Shown here piece by piece: positions 33,248-42,566 of a stretch of 64,000 nt of DNA (positions are counted from its first letter, which is position 1; each line of letters begins with the position of its first letter). The stretch covers positions 62,001 to 126,000 of the forward strand of contig NZ_JAHSTV010000015.1 of the NCBI RefSeq assembly GCF_019145235.1, given 5' to 3'. The DNA is from Pseudomonas farris. GTDB lineage: Bacteria; Pseudomonadota; Gammaproteobacteria; Pseudomonadales; Pseudomonadaceae. The translations under genes were made by a program, and so were the position numbers. The notes under the pieces were generated by a model, which saw nothing but the letters and a program-made list of their open reading frames with translations, did no database searches and was not told where the DNA came from.

Positions 33248-34621
33248 TTACGCCACCACTCGATAACACGGCACATACTCCGCGCCACCCGGCAGTTTCA
33301 TCCGGTGCTGGGCGACGAAGGCTTTGAGCAGTTTGTCCAGCGGCTGCATGACGGCGGCATCGCCACGGATCTGGTATGGCCCGTGTTCTTCGATCAGGCG
33401 GATGCCCTTGTCCTTGACGTTGCCGGCGACGATGCCGGAGAACGCGCGGCGCAGGTTGGCGGCCAGTTCGTGGGATGGCAGGTTGCGGCTCAGTTGCAGG
33501 TTGGCCATGTTGGCGTGGGTCGGGTCGAACGGGCGCTGGAAGCCTTCGTCGATTTTCAGCAGCCAGTTGAAATGGAACGCGTCGTTGCGTTCGCGACGGA
33601 ATTGTTTGACCTCTTTGAGGCCCTGAGTCATCTGTCGCGCCACTTCAACCGGGTCGTCGATGATGATCTCGTAGTGCTGCTGCGCGGCTTCGCCGAGGGT
33701 GGCACCGACGAAGGCGTGCAACTGCTCCAGGTACGGTGCGGCGCTTTTCGGCCCGGTGAGGACCACGGGGAAGGGCAGGCTTTCGTTGTCCGGGTGCATC
33801 AGGATGCCGAGCAGGTACAGGAATTCTTCGGCCGTGCCCGCGCCGCCCGGGAAAATGATGATGCCGTGGCCGACGCGGACGAACGCTTCCAGGCGTTTCT
33901 CGATGTCCGGCAGGATCACCAGTTCGTTGACGATCGGGTTCGGTGCTTCGGCGGCGATGATCCCGGGTTCGGTCAAGCCGAGGTAGCGGCCACCGTGGAT
34001 GCGCTGTTTGGCGTGGGCGATGGTCGCACCCTTCATCGGGCCTTTCATCACGCCTGGGCCGCAACCGGTGCAGATGTCCAGGCTGCGCAGGCCGAGTTCG
34101 TGGCCGACTTTCTTGGTGTATTTGTATTCTTCGGTGTTGATCGAGTGGCCGCCCCAGCACACCACGATTTTCGGTTCGACGCCGGGGCGCAGGGTGCGGG
34201 CGTTGCGCAGCAAGTGGAAGACGTAGTCGCTGATGCCCTGGGAGGTGCTCAGGTCGATGCTCAAGGCGTCGAGTTCGTTTTCGGTGTAGACGATGTCGCG
34301 CAGGGCGCTGAAGAGCATTTCCCGGGTGCTGGCGATCATTTCGCCATCGACGAAAGCGTCGGCCGGGGCGTTCAGCAGTTCCAGGCGTACGCCACGGTCT
34401 TGCTGGTGAATGCGGATTTCGAAGTCTTTGTAGGCTTCCAGGATGGTCTTGGCGTTATCGACGTGGGCGCCGGTATTGAGGATGGCCAGGGCGCACTGGC
34501 GGAAAAGGGTGTAGGTGAGGCCGGTTCCGGCTTCGCTCAGTTGCTGTACTTCACGTTGGGACAGTGTTTCCAGGCTGCCTTTAGGGCTGACCGAGGCGTT
34601 GATTACATGTCGTTGGGTCAT
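33248..34621 (-). CDS. ppnN: Pyrimidine/purine nucleotide 5'-monophosphate nucleosidase
   Basis: A 457-residue protein of the YgdH/PpnN type. The central LOG-like Rossmann domain has VCWGGHSI, CTGCGPGVMKGPMKGA and the PGGAGTAEE motif that cleaves the N-glycosidic bond of nucleoside monophosphates. N- and C-terminal extensions match PpnN, which in E. coli binds (p)ppGpp. The ATG at 34621 is preceded by AAGGA at 7 bases. A small overlapping upstream frame is not considered real. Confidence 0.92.
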   Translation of the reverse strand: MTQRHVINASVSPKGSLETLSQREVQQLSEAGTGLTYTLFRQCALAILNTGAHVDNAKTILEAYKDFEIRIHQQDRGVRLELLNAPADAFVDGEMIASTREMLFSALRDIVYTENELDALSIDLSTSQGISDYVFHLLRNARTLRPGVEPKIVVCWGGHSINTEEYKYTKKVGHELGLRSLDICTGCGPGVMKGPMKGATIAHAKQRIHGGRYLGLTEPGIIAAEAPNPIVNELVILPDIEKRLEAFVRVGHGIIIFPGGAGTAEEFLYLLGILMHPDNESLPFPVVLTGPKSAAPYLEQLHAFVGATLGEAAQQHYEIIIDDPVEVARQMTQGLKEVKQFRRERNDAFHFNWLLKIDEGFQRPFDPTHANMANLQLSRNLPSHELAANLRRAFSGIVAGNVKDKGIRLIEEHGPYQIRGDAAVMQPLDKLLKAFVAQHRMKLPGGAEYVPCYRVVA

Positions 34622-34847
34622 TCAATGATCCTTAAAACGATGTCACCCGCCGGCAGGCGCATGGCATCCGAATAGTGTGTATCCATGGAGAAGATGGCAC
34701 GAACTGCGCTGTATCGCCATGTTCCCCGTTTGACGATGGAAAGATGAAAAGGAGCCCCAGCATAGCTAAATCCTTCGGGGAGGCGATAATGCCCCGCAGT
34801 CTTTTTGCCACAGAGCCTTTCCCATTGATGCAAGGAACCCCGTCGCG

Positions 34848-35375
34848 ATGTTCGAAATCCAGCCAATGAATGCCGAAACCTATCGACGCCAGACGCGACG
34901 CAGCACGGTGATCATCGCCCTGATATTCCTGGCGCTGGCGATGGTGCTGTCCACGGCGGCGGTGGCGCTGTTCGGTGAGCCCGGCGGCGACAATCTGCGT
35001 TTTAACGTGGGCGGCGTGTTTGCTGCATTGTTGCTGATGGCGGCGCTGATGCGCGGCAAGTTCTGGACCCAGGAATGGATGGCGCCAGCGGTCTACGGTT
35101 GGCAGCTCAAACGCAGCCTGATGAGCATCACCAACGTCATGCACCAAGTGACGGCGGCAGTGGAGAAGGGCGATCCGAGCGCCATGAAGCTGCTGCGTTT
35201 TTATCATCTGGGACTGAGCCAGATGCACCAGTTGGACGGCAATTCCAGCGACCATAGCCAGCTGGCCCGTGAGATGGATCAGCACAAGGCGCGGATGGAA
35301 GCGCTGGGCATCGAGACCGAACAGACGCAATTGAATCCGGCCTGGCTTGAGGCGGTGAAGCAGACGCGGATGTAG
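34848..35375 (+). CDS. DUF3087 family membrane protein
   Basis: A 175-residue protein with two N-terminal transmembrane helices (about residues 20-42 and 52-70) and a soluble helical C-terminus containing HQVTAAVEKGDPSAMKLLRFYHLGL. Function unknown. It is divergent from ppnN. Confidence 0.82.
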   Translation: MFEIQPMNAETYRRQTRRSTVIIALIFLALAMVLSTAAVALFGEPGGDNLRFNVGGVFAALLLMAALMRGKFWTQEWMAPAVYGWQLKRSLMSITNVMHQVTAAVEKGDPSAMKLLRFYHLGLSQMHQLDGNSSDHSQLAREMDQHKARMEALGIETEQTQLNPAWLEAVKQTRM

Positions 35376-35525
35376 CCTTACGATCGTTGACGATGAGCAT
35401 TTTCGTGCAAATCACCTATCGTATTCGTTGATGAGTCATAGTGGTCCGAGCGCCAGCCACGGCCGGCTGGCGCTAAAAGGGCGAACGGGAAAATTCGCCA
35501 TGTCATAAGGGATTAAGGGAGCGTC

Positions 35526-37103
35526 ATGGGGCATCCGTCCGTCAAAGATCGTATTGAAGGCACCCGGCTCGCCACGCCTTGGGTGCCTGGGCAGGTTGAG
35601 TCGAAACTCAAGGTTCGATACGCAGTCTTCCTGCTCGTTGCGGTGTGCCTGTCCATGACGGCCATTGCGATCGGGGAAGGCTGGAACGCGCGTCAGTATC
35701 ATTTGCGCGACAGTGAAGTGGCGATGTCCAACCTGGCGCAAACCCTGGCCTCGCAGGCGCAGGCCTCGATCAAGCAGGCCGACACGCTGCTGTTTGCCGT
35801 GGTGGACCGTCTCGAAAACGACGGCATGGAACCGGCGAAAATTCCCAGACTGCAACGTTTGCTCCAGGCCCAGCGCGGTGAACTGGCGCAGATCCATGGG
35901 CTGTTCGTTTTCGACGAAGAAGGACGCTGGCTCGCCGACTCCAATAACGCTGTGCGGGCCAATACCAATAACTCCGATCGTGAATATTTCATCTACCACC
36001 GTGATCACCCCGAGCGCGGCCCTCATATCGGTCCATCGATAAGAAGTCGTTCGACCGGTGAGTGGGTCATGACCGTGTCACGAAGGATCAATCACGCCGA
36101 TGGGCGGTTTGCCGGTGTGGTGGCGGCTTCGATCTATCTCAACCATTTTCTGGACCTGTACAACAGCATCGACATGGGCAGTAACGGGGTGGTCAATCTG
36201 ATCACCGACGACGCCCGCATCGTCGTTCGCCGCCCGTTCAACGAAGCCGAAATCGGTACCAGCGTGGCGCAGGGGCCGCTGTTTACCCAATTGTTGCCCA
36301 AGGGCGACTCGGGTACGGCGATCGTCAAATCCTACGTGGATGGGGTGGAGCGGGTGGTGGGATTTCGACGGGTAGAAGGTTATCCGCTTGTGGTATTTGT
36401 CGCGCTCGAAAAGGAAGAAGTCCTGGCCAGTTGGCGGCAGGAGTCGATACTCAGTGCGGGCATCGTGTCATTACTGCTGGGGTTTCTGGGCGTTCTCGGC
36501 TATCGCCTGATCCGCATCATGAAGCAGCAGAATCATATTCAGAACGAATTGCTGGAGGCTCAGGAAAAACTCATTGAGGTCAACCACAGCCTTAAATTGC
36601 TGGCTCTGGAGGATGCACTGACCGGGCTCTCCAACCGGCGGCAATTCGATTTGTTCATCCTGGCGGAAATGGGCCGCGCCAGACGTACCCACACCAGCCT
36701 TGCGTTGTTGATGATCGATGTCGATCACTTCAAGAGTTTCAATGATCACTATGGGCATCTGGCGGGCGATGAGTGTTTGCGCAAGATCAGCACCATCATC
36801 ACCGACAACATCCAGCGCCCCGGCGATCTTGCTGCCCGCTTCGGTGGCGAGGAGTTTACGGTGGTGCTGCCCGGCACCGATTATGTGGGGGCGTTTCTGG
36901 TGGCGGAAAAGATCCGTCGCGCGGTTCAGCAAACGGACATCAAGCATAGCGGCAGCCCCGAAGGCCTGGTCACGGTCAGTATTGGGGTTTGTGCCTACAA
37001 CCAGACGGCGCAGAGCCAGCCCGAAGACTTGATCGGCGCAGCAGACAAGGCGCTGTATGTGGCCAAGGCTAGTGGCCGGAACATGAGCGTCATTGCCAAC
37101 TGA
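35526..37103 (+). CDS. Membrane diguanylate cyclase with periplasmic Cache-type sensor
   Basis: A 525-residue protein. Transmembrane helices lie at about residues 33-53 and 318-338 and enclose a periplasmic dCache-like domain (DREYFIYHRDHPERGPHIG). The cytoplasmic GGDEF domain has DVDHFKSFNDHYGHLAGDE and an intact GGEEF active site at about 440-444. An inhibitory I-site RPGD lies exactly five residues before it, so synthesis of c-di-GMP with product inhibition is expected. AAGGGAGCG precedes the ATG. Its signal and targets are unknown. Confidence 0.92.
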   Translation: MGHPSVKDRIEGTRLATPWVPGQVESKLKVRYAVFLLVAVCLSMTAIAIGEGWNARQYHLRDSEVAMSNLAQTLASQAQASIKQADTLLFAVVDRLENDGMEPAKIPRLQRLLQAQRGELAQIHGLFVFDEEGRWLADSNNAVRANTNNSDREYFIYHRDHPERGPHIGPSIRSRSTGEWVMTVSRRINHADGRFAGVVAASIYLNHFLDLYNSIDMGSNGVVNLITDDARIVVRRPFNEAEIGTSVAQGPLFTQLLPKGDSGTAIVKSYVDGVERVVGFRRVEGYPLVVFVALEKEEVLASWRQESILSAGIVSLLLGFLGVLGYRLIRIMKQQNHIQNELLEAQEKLIEVNHSLKLLALEDALTGLSNRRQFDLFILAEMGRARRTHTSLALLMIDVDHFKSFNDHYGHLAGDECLRKISTIITDNIQRPGDLAARFGGEEFTVVLPGTDYVGAFLVAEKIRRAVQQTDIKHSGSPEGLVTVSIGVCAYNQTAQSQPEDLIGAADKALYVAKASGRNMSVIAN

Positions 37104-37118
37104 ACTCAGCCAGACCGG

Positions 37119-37505
37119 TTACTGCCCTGAACGAGTCGGGTGCCGCAATCTCCATAAGCGGATCAGCCGCAGGTAGATCAGCACGTTGATCGCCAGCACC
37201 ACGCTGCCCAGCCCCAGCTGAATCGTGGGTGTCAGCCCGGCCGGATAAATAATCGGCCACACGTAATGTTCGATAAAACCGCCGCCGTAGCCGGTTTGGC
37301 CGGCCGCATGGCGCATGAGGTTTTCCCAATCGGTCAGTGGGCACGTCAGGTGGAAAACTTCCACGATCACGCCCCACGCGGCGGCGGGCAGGTGCCACCA
37401 GGCCAGGTGGTGCCATTTGAGCACCAGCAGCCCGCCGAACAGCACGAACAGAATGAACAGCAAGTGAGACAGCACCAGCCCGTCGGCGGCGATTCGGTAA
37501 AGCAT
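37119..37505 (-). CDS. DUF2784 family membrane protein
   Basis: A 128-residue protein with four hydrophobic helices. The DUF2784 signature includes LCALAD-like N-terminal DGLVLSHLLFILFVLFGG and the conserved CPLTDWENLMR and GFIEHYVWPIIYP motifs. Function unknown. It converges on the cyclase gene with a 15-base gap. Confidence 0.87.
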   Translation of the reverse strand: MLYRIAADGLVLSHLLFILFVLFGGLLVLKWHHLAWWHLPAAAWGVIVEVFHLTCPLTDWENLMRHAAGQTGYGGGFIEHYVWPIIYPAGLTPTIQLGLGSVVLAINVLIYLRLIRLWRLRHPTRSGQ

Positions 37506-37565
37506 GTCGATTCCCTGAGGCGTTATGTGAATCGCTCCATGGTACTCGGGCTGGGTGCGTGTGCT

Positions 37566-38441
37566 CTATCGATTGCTGTTTTCAAGCACTGCCAATACTT
37601 CTTTCAAGCGCACCGCCGTGGCTTCGCTGCTGCATTGCATCGGCGCGCGCAGCTCGTCGTGGATCAACCCCTCAAGGGCCAGGGCGGTTTTCACCGGGGC
37701 AGGATTGGGCTCGATGAACAGGCTATGAATCATTGGCAGCAACTGGAAGAAGGTCGTTCGGCCGGCCGCTAACTGGTTGTCGCGGATTTGTTGATACAGC
37801 GTCACGAACAGCTCGGGATGAACATGGGCCGAGGCGGCAATCGCGCCTTTGGCTCCCAGACACAAAGCGCCGAAGATTTGGTTGTCTTCACCGCACAGCA
37901 CGTCGACTTTGCCGCTGGCGAGCAGCGCAAGAGTGGTGGCGGGATTGCCGCCGCAGTCCTTGATCGCGACGATCCGCTCATGGGCGACGATCCGGAGCAA
38001 GGTTGCCTGCTCGAAGGCTATGCCGGTGCGATAGGGAATGTCGTAGAGAATGACCGGGATGCTGGACGCATCGGCGACGGTCTTGAAAAAGGCTTCAAGG
38101 CCGGCCTGGGACGGGCGGATGTAGTACGGCGGCGGAACCAGCAAACCCGCCAGAGAACGGTTCAGGATTTCGCTTTGAAATGTCAGCAATTCGGCAAGGT
38201 TGTTGCCGGCCAGGCCCATGACCACACGTTCTGGCGGAACCAGTTCCAGCACCGCATCGAGCACCGCCAGCTGCTCATGTTTGCCCAGCGCCGCGGCTTC
38301 CCCGGTGGTGCCGCAGACCACAATGCCATCGACGCCTTTTTCCAGCAGGTGACTGACCAGCCGCCGCAACCCGTCGAAGTCGATCGCGCCATGGTGAAAC
38401 GGCGTAACGATGGGAACCCAGATACCTTGAAACGATGACAT
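37566..38441 (-). CDS. Dihydrodipicolinate synthase-family class I aldolase (DapA-like)
   Basis: A 291-residue TIM-barrel enzyme. The Schiff-base lysine lies in VAIKDCGGN (about residue 160), the catalytic Tyr in YDIPYRTG (about 135) and the hydroxyl pair in GTTGEAAAL. The family includes 4-hydroxy-tetrahydrodipicolinate synthase and other pyruvate aldolases. The gene is isolated, not next to lysine genes, so it may be a paralogue for another keto acid rather than the housekeeping DapA. Confidence 0.87.
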   Translation of the reverse strand: MSSFQGIWVPIVTPFHHGAIDFDGLRRLVSHLLEKGVDGIVVCGTTGEAAALGKHEQLAVLDAVLELVPPERVVMGLAGNNLAELLTFQSEILNRSLAGLLVPPPYYIRPSQAGLEAFFKTVADASSIPVILYDIPYRTGIAFEQATLLRIVAHERIVAIKDCGGNPATTLALLASGKVDVLCGEDNQIFGALCLGAKGAIAASAHVHPELFVTLYQQIRDNQLAAGRTTFFQLLPMIHSLFIEPNPAPVKTALALEGLIHDELRAPMQCSSEATAVRLKEVLAVLENSNR

Positions 38442-38834
38442 GCACTTTCTCCTGAAGGTTGACCGATTTCGTCACCGTCAGAAGCGTAGAAGGAAGTCAG
38501 CAAGAAGGAGGGAGTTTCCGCCGCGCTCAATGTCCTGTCAGCTCATCTGACGGGACAGCGCGCCCCGGTCACATGAGCGACTGTTTCTTGGATTTAAGGG
38601 CGTGCGCAACGCAACCTTGCGCCTTGGCATTCAAGCCAATGACGACAGTGTTGAGGTTGAAGGTTGCGGACATGGTTGCTTACACCCTGAATGAGGTGCT
38701 CAGTTTTAAAAGTCGGCGCGATGTTTGTCAATCTCGAAAATCAGCACCGGTCGCGTGCAAGTGCGCAAGATTGTTCAAGCCATCCGCCACGACTGCTGGC
38801 ACAGTCTGAGGTCTTTCCCTGGTTGTAGAGCGTT
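38442..38834. other. 393-base intergenic region between divergent genes
   Basis: It contains a small inverted repeat GTCAG-(5)-CTGAC at about 38556 and presumably the promoters of the DapA-like gene and azlC. A 116-codon forward frame at 38459 has no binding site or recognisable product. I see no other gene. Confidence 0.5.
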
Positions 38835-39533
38835 ATGTCCAACTCACTCATGCCGCGCAGTGCATTCCTTCGCGGTGCCGCGGCCATCATGCCGTTGTCC
38901 CTGGCGACCGCGCCTTGGGGGCTGCTGGCCGGTTCCATGGCCATCGAGGCCAATCTCACACCGCTGCAAGGCCAGGGGCTGTCGAGCATCGTGTTTGCCG
39001 GCGCGGCTCAATTGGTCGCCATCGGCATGCTCAAGGGCGGCGCCGGGGTCTTTTCGATTCTGCTGACCACGTTGTTGCTGACTTCCCAGCATTTGCTTTA
39101 CGGGATGAGCATGCGTTCGGTGATTTCCCCGTTGCCGGGCCGCTGGCGTGTGGGGCTGGGCTTTTTGCTCACCGACGAGTTATTCGCCCTGACCAGTCAG
39201 CATGACAAACAGCAGTTCAATCGCTGGTATGCCTTGGGCGTGGGCCTGACGTTTTACATCGCCTGGAATCTCTTCACTCTGGCGGGCATTGTGCTGGGCA
39301 GCAGCATTCCGGGTCTTGAACACCTGGGGCTGGACTTCTCTATCGCGGCGACCTTTATCGCCTTGATCACACCCGTGGTGCGCAACGTTCCGACGGTGGT
39401 CTGCGTGGCGGTCTCACTGTTCTGTTCGGTGCTGTTCAGCTATTGGCAATGGGGCTCGGCCTTGGTGCTGTCGGGGTTGGCGGGCATGACCGCAGGCTTT
39501 ATCTGCAACAAACTCTATGTGGGGCGCACATGA
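38835..39533 (+). CDS. azlC: AzlC family branched-chain amino acid exporter, large subunit
   Basis: A 232-residue membrane protein with six to seven helices. It has the AzlC motif PLSLATAPWGLLAGSMAIEA and the loop FLLTDELFALTSQHD. With AzlD it forms an amino acid exporter. Its stop overlaps the azlD start (ATGA). Confidence 0.9.
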   Translation: MSNSLMPRSAFLRGAAAIMPLSLATAPWGLLAGSMAIEANLTPLQGQGLSSIVFAGAAQLVAIGMLKGGAGVFSILLTTLLLTSQHLLYGMSMRSVISPLPGRWRVGLGFLLTDELFALTSQHDKQQFNRWYALGVGLTFYIAWNLFTLAGIVLGSSIPGLEHLGLDFSIAATFIALITPVVRNVPTVVCVAVSLFCSVLFSYWQWGSALVLSGLAGMTAGFICNKLYVGRT

Positions 39534-39844
39534 TGGTCTGGGCTGTAATTATCGGGATGGGCCTGCTGGTGTTCCTGAACCGCTACGTATTTCTTGAGCC
39601 TCGACTGCCGGTGCGCTTGAGCAGCAATGCCCGGCAATTCCTCGGTTTCGCGGTCCCGGGCATGCTTACAGCAATCTGCGGACCGATCGTGTTCATGCCC
39701 GACAAGCAGCTGAACCTGCAGTGGGACAACCCCTATCTGATCAGTTCGCTGGTGGCCGTGGGTCTGGTGCTTTACACCCGCAACACCTTGCTCAGCATGT
39801 TGTTGAGCATGGGGTTCTTCTTTTTGCTGCGATGGTGGCTCTGA
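39530..39844 (+). CDS. azlD: AzlD family exporter, small subunit
   Basis: A 104-residue protein with three to four hydrophobic helices (VWAVIIGMGLLVFLNRYVF at the N-terminus). It is coupled to azlC by a four-base overlap. A second ATG directly follows the first, so the start may be three bases later. Confidence 0.9.
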   Translation: MMVWAVIIGMGLLVFLNRYVFLEPRLPVRLSSNARQFLGFAVPGMLTAICGPIVFMPDKQLNLQWDNPYLISSLVAVGLVLYTRNTLLSMLLSMGFFFLLRWWL

Positions 39845-39911
39845 GTCGTCTTATCCGAAACTGTTCTACGCTTAAAAAAGATGACTGATCTTTTGAGGAA
39901 GGGAGGTGGAC

Positions 39912-40070
39912 ATGGCCACTGAACCAACGCGTCCGGACCCGGATGAGGACACCGATGAACCGACGGAGGAGGAACTCGAGCGCCAGAGACGTTCGAGGCC
40001 GGACTGGAAGCATCCTGACGACGGTAAAGAACTGTCGGACCGCGACCAGGAGCGCCCGTTGAAACCCTGA
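39912..40070 (+). CDS. Small acidic/charged hypothetical protein, 52 aa
   Basis: A short frame with a strong GGGAGGTGG site 5 bases before the ATG and a good terminator after it. About half of the residues are Asp, Glu, Arg or Lys, with a Pro/Asp/Glu-rich N-terminus (DPDEDTDEPTEEELE); it is predicted to be disordered. Isolated control signals at both ends support a real gene. Function unknown. Confidence 0.6.
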   Translation: MATEPTRPDPDEDTDEPTEEELERQRRSRPDWKHPDDGKELSDRDQERPLKP

Positions 40071-40086
40071 CAGATCTGCACATGCC

Positions 40087-40116
40087 AAAGCCCCGCCATA
40101 GATAGTGGGGCTTTTT
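40087..40116 (+). terminator. Rho-independent terminator of the 52-codon gene
   Basis: AAAGCCCC-(12)-GGGGCTTT followed by TT, 16 bases after the stop. Confidence 0.85.
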
Positions 40117-40144
40117 AATTTCCGATGCCTGAAATGCAATCACC

Positions 40145-40234
40145 TGTGGGAGCGGGCTTGCTCGCGAATACGGTGTGTCATTCAGCATTGATTTTGACTG
40201 TCACACCGCTTTCGCGAGCAAGCCCGCTCCCACA
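40145..40234. repeat. REP palindrome pair
   Basis: An inverted pair of the main REP core between the small gene and the binding-protein pseudogene. Confidence 0.9.
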
Positions 40235-40416
40235 GGGAAGAGGAGGCAATCCCCCCGCCGCGCTCATCGGGATGTACCGGGAAATGCAGTTTGTTGAGCC
40301 ACTGTTGCTGGGTAAGCACTCACTGTTCCCGGTCATGAGCTTATGCATAAATAGAATTTAAAATTGCACCTGTAAGAGCGTTATGGTCTATAAAAATAAC
40401 CCTCCAGGAGCCCCGG

Positions 40417-41363
40417 ATGAACCTGTCCCGATACCTGCGCGGTCTGTTGACCAGCGCCCTGTTTGCCGCGCCTTTGACCTACGCTGCCGATCCTGTGGTG
40501 TTGCACATCGGCGATCAGAATTACTACAACATTCGCGCCTCGGTGGAAGCGTCGGTGTGTTGGAAGGGGCGCCCTATACCGTCGACTGGAAGCACTTTCA
40601 GGCCGCTGCGCCGCTGGCCGAAGCGCTGAACACCGGCGCATTGGACCTGGGTTTTCTCGGTGATTCAGGTTTTCTGTTTCTGGCCGCCAAACAGGCGCCA
40701 GTGAAGCTGATCGGTGTGTCGCGGCAGAACCCGGACACCATCGCCTTGCTGGTGCCCAAGGACTCGCCGGTCAAAACCATCGCCGACCTCAAGGGCAAGA
40801 AAGTCGCTTACTGGCCCGGCGCCTGGAGCCAGCAGTTGACCCTGCGCGCCTTGGAACAAGCCGATTTGCCGGATAACTACGTCGACTTCATCAAACTGAT
40901 GCCGATTGACGCCGCCGCCGCGTTACCCCAAGGCAGCATCGATGCGTTTCCGGTCTGGGAACCCTACATTTCCCAGCAGATTCTGTTCTCCGGCGCCCGG
41001 CCGATTCTCACCGCCAAAAACCTGATGCCCGGCCTGAGCGCCATCGCCGCTTCGACGCCTTCGATCGACAGCAAGCGCGAAGCCATTGCCGACTTCCTGG
41101 GGCGCCTGAAAAAGGCCCGGGCCTGGGTCGACACCCACTCCGACGAGTACGCCGATCTCTGGGCGAAAAAGGCCAACCTTGATCAGAACGTGTCACGTCA
41201 TTGGTTGCGCCAGGCGCACATGACCGTTGGCCCGGTGGATCAACAAGCCGCGGCGGATCTGCAAAGCACTGCGGACTTCCTGTTCAAGGTCAAGGCATTG
41301 CCGGCCGCCTTGGCGACGGCACCGATTATCGACAGCTCGTTCCAGCAGGCGCTGACGCAATAA
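40417..41363 (+). pseudogene. Aliphatic sulfonate/taurine-type ABC binding protein with a frameshift
   Basis: The signal peptide (LLTSALFAAPLTYA) and first mature residues read from ATG 40417 to about 40553. The rest (GVLEGAPYTVDWKHFQAA to the stop) continues in another frame up to 41363. Restoring one G in the GG at 40554-40555 joins them as EASG-VLEGAPY and gives a normal protein of about 315 residues of the SsuA/TauA family. A CCAGGAG site precedes the start. Either the gene is inactivated by a one-base deletion or this is an assembly error in a short G run. No permease or ATPase is adjacent. Confidence 0.8.
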
Positions 41364-41532
41364 CCGAAAATCGAAGGCATAACGCGAGTCCGGGAGCGGG
41401 CGCTGGAACCAAACACTGTGTACCCTTATCCAACCTCGGCTTGCAGCGATCTGCAGGCCGGTCGAGGGATGAATGGGCGAGGGGTTTTTGCCATTAAACG
41501 TGATGACCGCAAGGTCTGGTCCAAGGCAAAAC

Positions 41533-42432
41533 ATGAAGCAGCTAGTCAAGGTTCTCTCCGCGTTCGCCATCGCAGTCGGCTTGTTTGGCTGCATCGCCGC
41601 GCCCATTGAAATGACGCCGCAGACGCAACAGGGTCTGCGCACGCAAGCGCCGATCCGCTTTCTGCTGACCTTCGACGACGGACCCAGCGCGTCCGGTTTT
41701 TACAACCCGACCGTCACCGTGCTCGACAGCCTCGCGCGCAATCCGCTGCAGCCCGACATTAAAGCCGTATTCTTCGTGCAGACCCGTGACTCACGCGCCG
41801 GCGGCAGTGAAGCGGGTCGACAGATCATGCGTCGCGAGCATGCCGAAGGTCACCTGCTGGGTTTCCACACCGCCACGCGCCGGCACACCAACCATCGTTC
41901 ACTGGACCCGGAAGAACTGGAGCAGTCGCTCACTGATGGCGGCGCAGACATCGCCGCGATCACTAGCGCTGCGCCGACCCTGGTCCGTCCGCCGTTCTGG
42001 AACTACGACAAGCGCACCTTTGCGGCCTATCAACAGCATGGCATGCACGTATTGCTGACCGACCTGAGCGCCAATGACGGCAAGATCTGGGGCTTCAACG
42101 CCAGCCCCCGTCGGCGGGCCAATATGCTGCGGCAACTGTCCGAAGTCCGCGAGCGCATCGCCCTCGGCGAGTTGCCGACGGTGGACGGGGTGATTCCGGT
42201 AGTAGTGACCTTTCATGATCTCAATCGTTACACCGCCCGGCATACCCGGGAATACCTGCAAATTCTCCTCGACAGTGCCAGTGCCACAGGCCTGGTCACG
42301 GCGCAGAAAGCGTTTTACGACGACACGGCAGCACTGCAGCGGGCGGCCATGGCGCGTACTGTCCGTGACAGTTCTGAGGCGGTTGAGCTACCAGGGATCT
42401 GGAACTGGTTGTGGGACGGGGATGCTCACTGA
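41533..42432 (+). CDS. Polysaccharide deacetylase-family lipoprotein
   Basis: A 299-residue protein. The N-terminal signal ends with the lipobox LFGC (Cys about residue 20), so it is probably membrane-anchored. The NodB-type domain has the catalytic TFDDGPSASGF motif, the metal His region GFHTATRRHTNH and RPPFWNYDKRT. It would remove acetyl groups from a cell-surface or peptidoglycan-like polysaccharide. ATG 41533 is chosen because it places the signal peptide at the N-terminus. Confidence 0.87.
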   Translation: MKQLVKVLSAFAIAVGLFGCIAAPIEMTPQTQQGLRTQAPIRFLLTFDDGPSASGFYNPTVTVLDSLARNPLQPDIKAVFFVQTRDSRAGGSEAGRQIMRREHAEGHLLGFHTATRRHTNHRSLDPEELEQSLTDGGADIAAITSAAPTLVRPPFWNYDKRTFAAYQQHGMHVLLTDLSANDGKIWGFNASPRRRANMLRQLSEVRERIALGELPTVDGVIPVVVTFHDLNRYTARHTREYLQILLDSASATGLVTAQKAFYDDTAALQRAAMARTVRDSSEAVELPGIWNWLWDGDAH

Positions 42433-42470
42433 GGGATGTCGGGACGATTAACTGTTCAAAGTGAGAAGTA

Positions 42471-42489
42471 GCTAACACTAATTGTTAGC
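42471..42489. repeat. Perfect inverted repeat, possible operator
   Basis: GCTAACA-(5)-TGTTAGC lies between the deacetylase stop and the DUF1652 gene. AT-rich arms and the lack of a T-run favour a protein-binding site over a terminator. Confidence 0.4.
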
Positions 42490-42566
42490 GTTCGCTGGCG
42501 CGGGTTTATTGAAGTTGATCTACGCTGAGTGGATCCAATCGGAAAACCGTCCCGAGGGCGCTCGCC

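Noticed and set aside
34618..34866. 82-codon minus-strand frame overlapping the ppnN start by ATGA
   Set aside because: ppnN has its own AAGGA site. The frame overlaps the divergent DUF3087 gene start and resembles no family, so coupling is probably accidental.
38459..38809. 116-codon forward frame upstream of azlC
   Set aside because: Unusual composition, no binding site, and it covers the promoter region of two divergent genes.
38800..38834. TGGCACAG sequence upstream of azlC as a sigma-54 element
   Set aside because: The position expected for GC, 10 bases after GG, reads GG, so the geometry fails.
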